Notes under the pieces: model-generated
Told to the model about the DNA's origin: nothing
Databases searched by the model: none
The model's input: the letters and a program-made list of their open reading frames with translations, nothing else
Shown here: positions 56,481-64,000 of the stretch, in pieces
Layout: every line of letters starts with the position of its first letter
How positions within the stretch are numbered: the stretch's first letter is position 1
Assembly: GCF_016744175.1 (NCBI RefSeq)
Contig: NZ_JADGEV010000006.1
Coordinates: forward strand, 62,001 to 126,000
Direction: 5' to 3'
Length of the DNA: 64,000 bases
Source: Neptunomonas sp.
GTDB taxonomy: Bacteria; Pseudomonadota; Gammaproteobacteria; Pseudomonadales; Balneatricaceae
Program-made: the position numbers and the translations under genes

Positions 56481-56612
56481 GTGTACTCTCCCTTATGGCG
56501 CTATCGCCCCCCTGGGTGACACGCCTATCAGTTGCGTTTTCTAAATTGCTGTTTCCTTTATTACTACTCAGGAATTTTTGATCCTTAAAATTCTATTTGG
56601 TGCCCGTTATCA

Positions 56613-57542
56613 TCATGAAAAAAATGCATAGTAGTGGTCAATAAGTAATACAACGAATAGCATCATGATGTAGGTAATGCTGTATTTGAACATGCCCATG
56701 GCTACTTTTTTATCGTCGCTGTTGTATACCCACCAAGCCCATTGCATAAAGCGTAAGTTAAGTGCAACGACGCCTATGAGGTATAGTTCTCCGCTCATTT
56801 TAGTTAGATAAGGAAACGCGGTAGTGGCGACCATCAATAGGGTATAGAGAATGATTTGTAGCTTGGTAAAGGCTTCTCCATGGGTGACGGGAAGCATTGG
56901 AACGTCAGCTTTTTGATAGTCTGCTTTGCGTGCAATACATAAAGCCCAGAAATGCGGAGGAGTCCACGCAAAGATGATTAGCATCAATAATAGGCTGTTG
57001 GGTTCTAGTGACCCTGTCACAGCAACCCAGCCTAATAAGGGGGGGGCTGCTCCTGCGACACCGCCAATCACAATATTTTGTGGCGTAGCACGCTTGAGCC
57101 ACATTGAGTAAATCACTGCATATCCAATGAGCGAGGCCAGTGTGAGCCACGCGGTTAGCACGTTAATAAAAATAACGAGCGAAGCAATTCCTATGATCCC
57201 AATAACAGCAGCAAATAATAGGGCTTGCTGGTGGGTTATTTTCCCCTGTGGAAGGGGACGGTGGCGTGTTCTTGCCATTTTTTCATCAATTCGACTATCA
57301 ACAACGTGATTAACTGCGGCGGCTGAACATGAAGCAAGCCCTATACCACTGAGCCCCCAGAACAACGTGCTAAAGGCGGGTAGTTCTGGAACGGCTAAGC
57401 ACATTCCGACCAGCGCTGTTAACAGCATCACAGCTACTACTTTTAATTTGCAAAGGCCTAAATAGTCTCGCCAATGTGAAGCTGCTTCAGCGCTGGGTGA
57501 ATGAGAACTATGGTTAATATGCTCTAAATTAGAGTGCTGCAT
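56613..57542 (-). CDS. cyoE: Protoheme IX farnesyltransferase (heme O synthase)
   Basis: An integral membrane prenyltransferase that adds a farnesyl group to heme b, giving heme o, which CtaA then turns into heme a. The 309-residue protein has nine hydrophobic helices and the UbiA-family motif NHVVDSRIDEKMARTRHRPLP with the Asp-rich metal site. A second acidic loop appears at ARKADYQKADVPMLPVTHG. The ATG at 57542 has AAGGGG about 6 bases upstream; a longer frame to 57596 lies inside ctaA. It overlaps the ctaA end by 14 bases. Confidence 0.95.
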   Translation of the reverse strand: MQHSNLEHINHSSHSPSAEAASHWRDYLGLCKLKVVAVMLLTALVGMCLAVPELPAFSTLFWGLSGIGLASCSAAAVNHVVDSRIDEKMARTRHRPLPQGKITHQQALLFAAVIGIIGIASLVIFINVLTAWLTLASLIGYAVIYSMWLKRATPQNIVIGGVAGAAPPLLGWVAVTGSLEPNSLLLMLIIFAWTPPHFWALCIARKADYQKADVPMLPVTHGEAFTKLQIILYTLLMVATTAFPYLTKMSGELYLIGVVALNLRFMQWAWWVYNSDDKKVAMGMFKYSITYIMMLFVVLLIDHYYAFFS

Positions 57543-58578
57543 GAGTGACCCCTTTTGAGAATCGAGTGCTGCGTTGGTAAAGCCACAGCATGGCAAGTAA
57601 TAAGCCTACGGCTCCAGCATGATGTGCGGTTGCTAATGGTAATGGGACAGCCCAGATGACGTTGGCCACGCCAAGGCCTGCTTGTGATATTGCCAGGATC
57701 AAAACTAATTGAATAGGGCGTTTAAAAGCGCTGGAAACTTTGTATAGATTCCATCCAAGCCACAGCAAGTAGCAAATCAATAGCAAGGCCATGGCTCGAT
57801 GCGTCATTTGAATGGCGGCACGGGCTTCTAATGGTAATAGTCCGCCTTCGTAGTTGGCTTCAAGGTCAGTCGATAGCTCAAAACCACGCGAAAAATCCAG
57901 AGCTATATTTGTTTCTTGATGACAAACTATCCAGTCAGGGCATGCCCAGCCAGCATAGTTGGCGCTGGTCCAGCCCCCGAGTGCGAGCTGGCAAAAAAGA
58001 AGCACAACGCCGATTATAATTTTCATTCGAATAGCAGAAAATGATAACTGTGGTAACGGTTTATTAGAGGGTGACGTTGGTTGGGTTGTATAAATGCTTT
58101 TTAAGTGGAGTTTGGCACGGAACATAAATAAAAGTGTAAGTGTGAGTAGGCCACCAAGTAGGTGTAAGGTAACAATGGGGGGGAGAAGCTTTAACGTGAC
58201 CGTCCACATACCAAACAGTGCTTGCAGGGTAACTAAAATTAACAAAGACGTGGGAAGGTACCCCAAAGAAAGTCCTATTTTGCGGGCTTTATAGCTTATT
58301 ACGGCGATGGCCAATATCAGTAAACCTAATGTACCTGCTGCATAACGATGAGTCATTTCTAGCCAGCCTTTGTAGGTATCAATTGGCTGGCCGGGGAATG
58401 AGGCTTGTAATTGCTGTAGTTGTGAAGGCTCGTTTGGTAGTACGAGTGTTCCGTAGCATCCCGGCCAATCTGGACAGCCTAACCCAGCATAATTTATACG
58501 AGTCCAGCCACCGAGCAATATAACCACAAGGGCAAGTAATAAAGCTGAGTTGACTAGAATCCATAAACTACGTTGCAT
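57529..58578 (-). CDS. ctaA: Heme A synthase (COX15/CtaA)
   Basis: Oxidises the C8 methyl group of heme o to the formyl group of heme a. The 349-residue protein has eight hydrophobic helices in two similar halves: GWTRINYAGLGCPDWPGCYG and GWTSANYAGWACPDWIVCHQ mark the halves, and the conserved His residues occur in EMTHRYAAG, TLHLLGG, QMTHRAMA and AHHAGAVG. The paired C-x-x-x-x-x-C extracytoplasmic loops are both present. It sits between the SCO-like gene (21-base gap) and cyoE. Confidence 0.95.
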   Translation of the reverse strand: MQRSLWILVNSALLLALVVILLGGWTRINYAGLGCPDWPGCYGTLVLPNEPSQLQQLQASFPGQPIDTYKGWLEMTHRYAAGTLGLLILAIAVISYKARKIGLSLGYLPTSLLILVTLQALFGMWTVTLKLLPPIVTLHLLGGLLTLTLLFMFRAKLHLKSIYTTQPTSPSNKPLPQLSFSAIRMKIIIGVVLLFCQLALGGWTSANYAGWACPDWIVCHQETNIALDFSRGFELSTDLEANYEGGLLPLEARAAIQMTHRAMALLLICYLLWLGWNLYKVSSAFKRPIQLVLILAISQAGLGVANVIWAVPLPLATAHHAGAVGLLLAMLWLYQRSTRFSKGVTHAAL

Positions 58579-58599
58579 AAACTACGCTCCGGTTGTTCG

Positions 58600-59088
58600 T
58601 TAACCTATTCGTGAAACCTTTAATAACCGCTTTAGATCTTTTAGTAAGTCTTTAGGCGTTTGCTTTAATGAGTATTGCAAAACTAAATTTCCATTGGGGT
58701 CTGCTAACCAAATGACATTTTCATCTGGTATTAATTGAGCATTGTTGAGTGCGTTTTTATTTGAGTTTTCAGCAACCAAAGACCAGATGACTCTGTCTTT
58801 GTCTTTACCCAGTGCTTGATTCACTTGTGGCAGTTGTTGTTGCCAGAAGGCGCAACGTTCAATGCAGGGTGCCTTACTGATAAGGAGTAATTGCCATTGA
58901 CCATTAGCGTCCCGCTTTTCGCCTGTTGGGTCTATCAGTTCCCAGTCGCTTAATGTCACCCCTGGAGGTAATAGTTCACCTCGTTGGCTGCTACTTGAGG
59001 GTGAGAATCCACTGAAGTAAAGGAAAACGGCTAAAAGCATAGGGCCCGCGCCAAATAGCCAGATAAGCCAGAAACTAAGACGATTCAT
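58600..59088 (-). CDS. SCO/thioredoxin-like cytochrome oxidase assembly protein
   Basis: A 162-residue protein with one N-terminal membrane helix (LSFWLIWLFGAGPMLLAVFLY) and a periplasmic thioredoxin-like domain. The pair CIERC at about residue 93 keeps the CxxxC spacing of SCO copper chaperones. Homologues occupy the same slot between SURF1 and CtaA in Pseudomonas. The gene overlaps SURF1 by ATGA. No full-length Sco1 follows cyoE in this cluster, so this may be the local copper or redox factor, which is inference. Confidence 0.85.
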   Translation of the reverse strand: MNRLSFWLIWLFGAGPMLLAVFLYFSGFSPSSSSQRGELLPPGVTLSDWELIDPTGEKRDANGQWQLLLISKAPCIERCAFWQQQLPQVNQALGKDKDRVIWSLVAENSNKNALNNAQLIPDENVIWLADPNGNLVLQYSLKQTPKDLLKDLKRLLKVSRIG

Positions 59089-59819
59089 GCCAACTTCTCC
59101 TTATTAGTGAGCATTTTTTTAGCGAGTGCAGCACTACAAATTAACCATGCCGCTGCTAATCCATACCATTGAACGGCATAGCCAGTATGGCGTTGCGGAG
59201 GCAAAACAACAGGCTCCCAGGTGAGCGTGAGTTCGGGAATGACTTGCTTTGTTGGACGGTACAGCCATTCAGAAACAGGTGTGTTGAGCGCAGCCGATAT
59301 TTTTTTCAAATCAAGGTGCTGAATTCGTTTGGGCCACCCTTGGGCCCAATGGTCTTCGCCAAGCATTAAAGGAGTAGAAGGTTTGTCAGCATAAGCAACT
59401 ATGCTAGGTATTACGTTGGGAAGAGAGAAAGCCGGAAGGGTGCGTCTATCAGGCCCTGCGGCTAACCAGCCTAAGCTGATGAGCTGGCTTTTTTGATTAT
59501 GGGCTATTAAGGCTGCGATTACTTCATACCCTGCTTGTCCTTGCCAAGTGCGGTTATCTAGTAGGAAGTAGCGGCTACTTAGCGTGCCACTGAGTTCAAC
59601 TTTATCAAACAAATGAATAGTGGAGCTGCTGGCTTTTTTAGTTTCCCCGTGAGAGAACTGTAACAAAAGCTGTTCTTTTTCTGCGGCTCTGTGTAGTTGC
59701 CAGTTGCCTAAAAAAATGAGTAACGAGCAGATAAGCACAGCCTGCAGAGTAAGAATCCACTTGAATAGATTTCGCTGCCGGTCTTTACTATTAATGTATC
59801 CGCATTGGAGGTTACTCAT
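59085..59819 (-). CDS. SURF1 family cytochrome oxidase assembly protein
   Basis: A 244-residue inner-membrane protein with two helices, at about residues 19-38 and near the C-terminus (about 215-235). The SURF1 core motifs are GNWQLHRAAEKEQLL after the first helix, NRTWQGQAGYEVIAAL (about residue 87) and HTGYAVQWYGLAAAW at the C-terminal helix. Members help insert heme a into subunit I. The start is the ATG at 59819; the longer frame to 59918 overlaps the opposite-strand gene. Its start codon overlaps the start codon of the DUF2909 gene on the other strand. Confidence 0.9.
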   Translation of the reverse strand: MSNLQCGYINSKDRQRNLFKWILTLQAVLICSLLIFLGNWQLHRAAEKEQLLLQFSHGETKKASSSTIHLFDKVELSGTLSSRYFLLDNRTWQGQAGYEVIAALIAHNQKSQLISLGWLAAGPDRRTLPAFSLPNVIPSIVAYADKPSTPLMLGEDHWAQGWPKRIQHLDLKKISAALNTPVSEWLYRPTKQVIPELTLTWEPVVLPPQRHTGYAVQWYGLAAAWLICSAALAKKMLTNKEKLA

Positions 59820-60024
59820 GATTAAGTTCCTACTTCTGCTACTATTTATTGGGGCCGTTGTTAGTTTATTTGGTGGCCTGTTCTTCCTTGTTCGGGACCG
59901 AGGTTCCTCGCGTCGCATCGTTTACTCTTTGTACTTACGAGTTTTGTTTTGTGTCTTGTTGTTAATCCTTCTTGTGTACGGTTTTTTTAGTGGTCAACTA
60001 GTCTCCCATGCACCGTGGCTTTAG
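59818..60024 (+). CDS. DUF2909 twin transmembrane protein
   Basis: A 68-residue membrane protein with two hydrophobic helices (residues 2-24 and 39-61) joined by the basic loop RDRGSSRRIVYSLYLR. This is the DUF2909 family, found inside cytochrome oxidase clusters. It is encoded on the strand opposite its neighbours. GGAGG sits 6 bases before its ATG, which supports the short start at 59818 over longer frames. It probably assists oxidase assembly, but no function is known. Confidence 0.9.
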   Translation: MIKFLLLLLFIGAVVSLFGGLFFLVRDRGSSRRIVYSLYLRVLFCVLLLILLVYGFFSGQLVSHAPWL

Positions 60025-60039
60025 TTAGAGTGCTGATAC

Positions 60040-60921
60040 TCAAAAAACGTATACGAATAAAAATAAACCTACCCACACAACATCGACAAAGTGCCAATAC
60101 CAAGCGACAGCTTCGTATCCAAAGTGGCTGTCGGGTGTAAAATGCCCCTTCAGTACTCTTATCCATATAATAATCAGCATTAACGTTCCTAGCGTGACAT
60201 GTAAGCCATGAAAGCCAGTCAGGATGAAAAAGGTAGCGCCATAAATTCCAGATTCCAGAGTAAGTCCAAGCTCTTGATAAGCCTCGATATATTCGCTGGC
60301 TTGAAAGAACAGGAAGATGACTCCTAAAACGACAGTTAAGCCGTGCCAGAGAATGATGGCTGAGCGACGTTCTGCTTTTAAAGCGTGATGCGCCAGTGTA
60401 ATAGTGAAGCTGGATGAGATAAGAATAGCGGTATTAATGAGTGGTAAATGCCAAGGGTCGATGACTGCACGGGCACCTGGAAATTGTTCCATGTCAGGTG
60501 TGGTAAGTAATGGCCATTGAGCTTCAAATCCTTGCCATAGCATATTACTGACACCTTTTTCGCCTTCACCACCTAGCCATGGCACGGCGAGTGTGCGGAC
60601 ATAAAAAAGGGCACCAAAAAAGGCTACAAAAAACATGATTTCTGAAAAAATAAACCAACTCATACCCCAGCGAAAAGAGAGGTCTGCCTGAGGGCTGAAT
60701 TTTCCATCCATGCCTTCATTTATAACATGCCTAAACCAGCCGATAAGTATTAAGCTCATCATAAAAGCACCCGCTAAGAGTAAAAGTAAACCCGTGTCTC
60801 CCGTTTGTGTTTTGAGTCCGTTAATTAGAGTGCCAGCACCATAAGCCAACAAGAATAGAGCAATGGAGGCAAATATTGGCCAGCGACTTTGCGCGGGCAC
60901 ATAGTATGTTTCATGGCTCAT
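60040..60921 (-). CDS. ctaE: Cytochrome c oxidase subunit III
   Basis: A 293-residue protein with seven hydrophobic helices and subunit III signatures: WGMSWFIFSEIMFFVAFFGAL, GFHGLHVTLGTLMLI and FGYEAVAWYWHFVDVVWVGLF, the last being the C-terminal family hallmark. It lines the proton-pumping heme-copper oxidase in the inner membrane. The gene starts at an ATGA overlap with ctaG. The end is 15 bases from the stop of the opposite-strand DUF2909 gene. Confidence 0.97.
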   Translation of the reverse strand: MSHETYYVPAQSRWPIFASIALFLLAYGAGTLINGLKTQTGDTGLLLLLAGAFMMSLILIGWFRHVINEGMDGKFSPQADLSFRWGMSWFIFSEIMFFVAFFGALFYVRTLAVPWLGGEGEKGVSNMLWQGFEAQWPLLTTPDMEQFPGARAVIDPWHLPLINTAILISSSFTITLAHHALKAERRSAIILWHGLTVVLGVIFLFFQASEYIEAYQELGLTLESGIYGATFFILTGFHGLHVTLGTLMLIIIWIRVLKGHFTPDSHFGYEAVAWYWHFVDVVWVGLFLFVYVF

Positions 60922-61520
60922 AATGTGTTCCTCCCTATGCTATTAGGTTTAGAGGGGTTAGGCGAAGTGCTGGTTTCAGCTACTTGTGTCGTGGTGATAT
61001 CAAAGAGTGTGTAGGATAAAGTGACCGTGCTTATGTGGTCTGGCAGTTTAGGGTCAATCACAAATACTAGGGGCATCTCTCGAGTTTCTAAACTGTCCAG
61101 TGGTTGCCTATCAAAACAAAAACAATTTACTTTATGCAGGTACTGCGCGGCTTCAGAGGGAGATACCGAAGGAATAGCCTGAGCAACCATTCTTTGTGCT
61201 GTTGGGTTATGAGCCAGATAAGCCGCATGCTTACTTTCACCAGGGTATACCGTTACTACGGGGGAGAGTGCTCGAAATGCCCATGGCATAGATTCATTAT
61301 TAACAGCAATCATCTGTACACGAACACTTCTATTCTTATCACTACCCTCTGGTACAACGGGGCCAGTGTTAGTCACCTTGCCGTTTAGCCCGGTTATACG
61401 ACAGAAAACATCGTACAGTGGGACTAATGCAAAGCCAAAACCAAACATTAATACGCAGCTAAATAACAGAGTGCGAACGATGGATCGGTTCTTTTGCTGT
61501 GCTGAGTCTATGGGTTTCAT
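60918..61520 (-). CDS. ctaG: Cytochrome c oxidase assembly protein CtaG (Cox11)
   Basis: Copper chaperone that delivers copper to the CuB site of subunit I. The 200-residue protein has one N-terminal membrane helix (TLLFSCVLMFGFGFALVPLY), the adjacent YDVFCRITGLNGK, and the copper-binding NCFCFDRQPL around residue 132, all diagnostic. ATGA overlap couples it to ctaE, and it starts 8 bases after ctaD. Confidence 0.96.
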   Translation of the reverse strand: MKPIDSAQQKNRSIVRTLLFSCVLMFGFGFALVPLYDVFCRITGLNGKVTNTGPVVPEGSDKNRSVRVQMIAVNNESMPWAFRALSPVVTVYPGESKHAAYLAHNPTAQRMVAQAIPSVSPSEAAQYLHKVNCFCFDRQPLDSLETREMPLVFVIDPKLPDHISTVTLSYTLFDITTTQVAETSTSPNPSKPNSIGRNTL

Positions 61521-61528
61521 AAGTGCAC

Positions 61529-63109
61529 CTACTTCACTTCAGGTGGTGTCGTAAAAGTGTGGTAGGGGGCTGGCGAAGGAACTGTCCACTCTAGACCCGT
61601 GGGCTCATCCCATACTTCTGATGTGGCTGGGCTGCCTCCGCGTATTGTTTTTATGATGAGAACGAGAAAAATTAGTTGTGAAAAGCCAAAGATGAATGCA
61701 CCGATAGAGGCGATCATATTGAAGTCTGCAAACTGTAGTGCGTAATCAGGTATTCGGCGTGGCATTCCTGCTAAGCCGATAAAGTGCATGGGGAAAAATG
61801 TAAGGTTAACTCCAACAAAGCTGCACCAGAAATGCACTTTGCCCATTGTTTCTGGGTAATAATGTCCAGTCCATTTAGGTAGCCAGTAATACACACCTGC
61901 CATAATGGCAAATACGGCCCCAGGAACTAAAACGTAATGAAAATGGGCAACGACAAAGTAGGTATCATGATACTGGAAGTCAGCAGGAGCAATGGCCAGC
62001 ATTAATCCGGAAAACCCTCCAATAGTGAACAGCACCACAAATGCGATAGCAAATAGCATGGGTGTTTCAAAGGTCATTGAACCTCTGAACATAGTAGCAA
62101 CCCAGTTGAAAACTTTAACCCCGGTTGGAACAGCGATCAACATAGTTGCGTACATAAAGAATAGCTCTCCCATTAAAGGCAGGCCGACCGTGAACATATG
62201 ATGAGCCCAAACGATAAACGAGAGAAACGCGATAGATGATGTGGCATAAACCATGGAGCTATAGCCAAATAGCCGCTTACGGGCAAAGGTAGGGATTATT
62301 TCGCTCACAATCCCAAAAGCTGGCAAAATCATAATATAAACTTCAGGGTGCCCAAAGAACCAAAATACGTGCTGAAATAGTACCGGGTCACCACCACCTG
62401 CCGCATTGAAGAAGCTGGTGCCAAAGTGAATATCCATTAGCATCATGGTAACAACACCCGCCAGTACAGGCATCACTGCAATAAGTAAGAAAGCTGTGAT
62501 TAACCACGTCCATACAAATAGAGGAAGTTTCATCATTGTCATGCCGGGGGCGCGCATATTCAAAATAGTCGCAATGATATTAATAGCCCCCATAATGGAA
62601 CTAATTCCCATCATATGGACGGCAAAAATAAAGTAAGTAACACTTGGAGGTGCATAAGTCGTTGAAAGAGGGGCATAAAATGTCCAACCAAAATTAGGTG
62701 CTCCACCGTCCATAAAAAGAGTGCTGAGCATCATGGCAAAGGCAAATGGAAGAATCCAAAAGCTCCAATTGTTCATGCGTGGGAGTGCCATATCGGGTGC
62801 GCCGACCATCATAGGAAGCATCCAATTAGCCAAGCCAACAAAGGCGGGCATAACAGCACCGAACACCATGATAAGACCGTGCATGGTAGTCATTTGGTTA
62901 AAAAAGTCGGGTTGTATCAACTGCAGACCTGGCTGGAATAATTCTGCTCGTATCATCAGTGCCATGCAGCCACCGGTTAGAAACATAGCAAAACTGAACC
63001 ATAAATAGAGGGTGCCAATATCTTTATGATTAGTGGTGTAAAACCAGCGACTGATACCTGCTGCTGGGCCATGATGCTCTGTATGTTCAACCTTTGTTAT
63101 GGTATTCAT
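61529..63109 (-). CDS. ctaD: Cytochrome c oxidase subunit I
   Basis: The catalytic subunit with low-spin heme a and the heme a3-CuB centre. The protein of about 526 residues has twelve helices and the key motifs TMHGLIMVFG (heme a ligand), FGHPEVYIMILPAFG with the His-Tyr crosslink, WAHHMFTVGLP with two CuB histidines, and VVAHFHYVLVPGA with the heme ligands. Two ATG codons stand in tandem at 63112 and 63109; AGGAGG is 6 bases before the second, so I prefer that. The 5' ribosome site overlaps the ctaC stop. Confidence 0.98.
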   Translation of the reverse strand: MNTITKVEHTEHHGPAAGISRWFYTTNHKDIGTLYLWFSFAMFLTGGCMALMIRAELFQPGLQLIQPDFFNQMTTMHGLIMVFGAVMPAFVGLANWMLPMMVGAPDMALPRMNNWSFWILPFAFAMMLSTLFMDGGAPNFGWTFYAPLSTTYAPPSVTYFIFAVHMMGISSIMGAINIIATILNMRAPGMTMMKLPLFVWTWLITAFLLIAVMPVLAGVVTMMLMDIHFGTSFFNAAGGGDPVLFQHVFWFFGHPEVYIMILPAFGIVSEIIPTFARKRLFGYSSMVYATSSIAFLSFIVWAHHMFTVGLPLMGELFFMYATMLIAVPTGVKVFNWVATMFRGSMTFETPMLFAIAFVVLFTIGGFSGLMLAIAPADFQYHDTYFVVAHFHYVLVPGAVFAIMAGVYYWLPKWTGHYYPETMGKVHFWCSFVGVNLTFFPMHFIGLAGMPRRIPDYALQFADFNMIASIGAFIFGFSQLIFLVLIIKTIRGGSPATSEVWDEPTGLEWTVPSPAPYHTFTTPPEVK

Positions 63110-63119
63110 CATCAGCCTC

Positions 63120-64000
63120 CTATTGCTTTGCAGCTACTTTGAGTTCATCGATGGTGGCAGGTTCTACCTTATCACCCGTATTATTACCCCATGCATTACG
63201 CTCATATGTTATGACAGCAGCAAGATCAACGGCACTGAGTTGCTCGCGGAATGCTTGCATAGCGGACCCTGTTTTACCGTTTAGCACAATATCGATATGT
63301 TGATTGATGTCTCCGATTGCTATTGGGCTCGCTTTTAAACCTGGGAACACATTCGCGATACCTTCTCCATTGACCTGATGACAAGCCGCGCAAGTTGTTT
63401 TATACACTGCTTCACCTTTAGCCATCAGTTCTTCCATGCTGATGCTTTGTTTAGCTAATGCCACTTCTTGCGCTTTCATGTTTTTTTGTTGTGTGACCCA
63501 GAGCTCATATTCTGCTTGCGGGCGGACATCCACGACGATAGGCATAAATCCATGGTTTTTTCCGCACAGTTCAGTGCACTGACCTCGATATATTCCGGGT
63601 TCGGGGACGTTAGTCCACGATTCATTAATAAAGCCGGGGATAGCGTCTTTCTTAACCGCGAAATCAGGAACCCACCAGCTGTGGATAACATCGACTGAAG
63701 TAATTAAAAAACGCACTTTTTTCCCAGCAGGTATGACAAGAGGGTTATCGACTTCAAGAAGGTAGTGCTCGCCTTTTTCTTCTTGGTTATTAATTTGTTC
63801 AAGGGGGGTTGTCGTGTTTGAGAAAAAGTCGATATCTTCGCCAAGGTATTGATAACGCCATTTCCATTGATAGCCTGTAACCTGAATATCTATGTCGGCA
63901 TCAGAAGGGTCGTACATTTTTACTAATGTGGCCGTTGCAGGAATGGCCATAGCAATGAGAATAGCAAACGGGACAAGTGTCCAGATGATCTCAACTAAGG
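63120..64000 (-). CDS. ctaC: Cytochrome c oxidase subunit II with fused cytochrome c domain (5' end outside window)
   Basis: Subunit II accepts electrons at CuA. The frame is open to the window edge and continues through VEIIWTLVPFAILIA, the second membrane helix of COX2, so the ATG at 63950 is internal. The CuA site reads CTELCGKNHGFM with an upstream SVDVIHSWWVPDF. A cytochrome c domain follows with heme motif CAACH (about 75 residues from the end), making this a caa3-type oxidase. The N-terminal signal and first helix are outside the window. Confidence 0.96.
   Translation of the reverse strand, partial: LVEIIWTLVPFAILIAMAIPATATLVKMYDPSDADIDIQVTGYQWKWRYQYLGEDIDFFSNTTTPLEQINNQEEKGEHYLLEVDNPLVIPAGKKVRFLITSVDVIHSWWVPDFAVKKDAIPGFINESWTNVPEPGIYRGQCTELCGKNHGFMPIVVDVRPQAEYELWVTQQKNMKAQEVALAKQSISMEELMAKGEAVYKTTCAACHQVNGEGIANVFPGLKASPIAIGDINQHIDIVLNGKTGSAMQAFREQLSAVDLAAVITYERNAWGNNTGDKVEPATIDELKVAAKQ

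Noticed and set aside
63120..63950. ctaC as a complete gene starting at the ATG at 63950
   Set aside because: The frame continues to the window edge with the second COX2 membrane helix, so this ATG is internal and the gene is truncated by the window.
1..64000. Search for CRISPR arrays, tRNA or rRNA genes, insertion sequences and phage genes
   Set aside because: No repeat-spacer array, transposase, integrase other than XerC, phage structural gene or tRNA-like cloverleaf was found by reading; tRNA absence should be confirmed with a dedicated scanner.

Overview
The window looks like chromosomal DNA of a marine, aerobic gammaproteobacterium of the Oceanospirillales type (Neptunomonas, Amphritea or Marinobacterium relatives). 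This rests on gene content and order: dapF-DUF484-xerC-HAD, metX-metW, pilT-pilU, pyrR-pyrB-pyrC', epd-pgk-fba and a caa3-type cytochrome oxidase cluster, together with moderate G+C. The genus is an inference. I see no rRNA, tRNA, CRISPR, insertion sequence or prophage. All 53 coding sequences appear intact except the two cut by the window edges (dapF at the left, ctaC at the right).

Layout. 1-2790 (+): dapF end, DUF484, xerC, HAD phosphatase. 2856-9389 (-): one long run yggS-proC-yggT-metX-metW-DUF4426-rdgB-hemW, with a structured leader before metX. 9477-11736 (+): twitching ATPases pilT and pilU. 11795-18372 (-): rsmE-gshB-tonB-yqgE-ruvX-pyrR-pyrB-pyrC', tightly packed and probably largely cotranscribed; the pyrC' product has lost metal-ligand residues. 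18425-21894 (-): a Cache-HAMP-GGDEF-EAL phosphodiesterase and metK. 22241-27726 (+): tkt, epd, pgk, fba (central carbon metabolism). 27816-32120: MarC, YidB-like DUF937, RidA, sirtuin and a CPA1 antiporter.

32363-43184 is an accessory amino-acid region. A MocR regulator and an aldehyde dehydrogenase precede DUF1445, pxpA, pxpB, pxpC and DUF4392. DUF1445 and DUF4392 are the two halves of the mammalian D-glutamate cyclase DGLUCY; here they are separate genes flanking the three subunits of 5-oxoprolinase. I read this as a D-glutamate to 5-oxoproline to glutamate pathway. A D-amino-acid aminotransferase, a LysR regulator and a periplasmic solute-binding protein lie just downstream.

43732-55745 holds two overlapping genes for a very large surface-type pair: a 2628-residue exported protein built from DUF11 and SdrD-B-like repeats, and a 1375-residue OmpA-domain outer-membrane barrel protein. 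This pair and the D-glutamate locus are the best candidates for undescribed biology in the window.

55875-64000 (-) encodes a Yip1-type membrane protein and the cytochrome c oxidase cluster (ctaC, ctaD, ctaG, ctaE, SURF1, an SCO-like protein, ctaA, cyoE). A small opposite-strand DUF2909 gene has a start codon that overlaps the SURF1 start.
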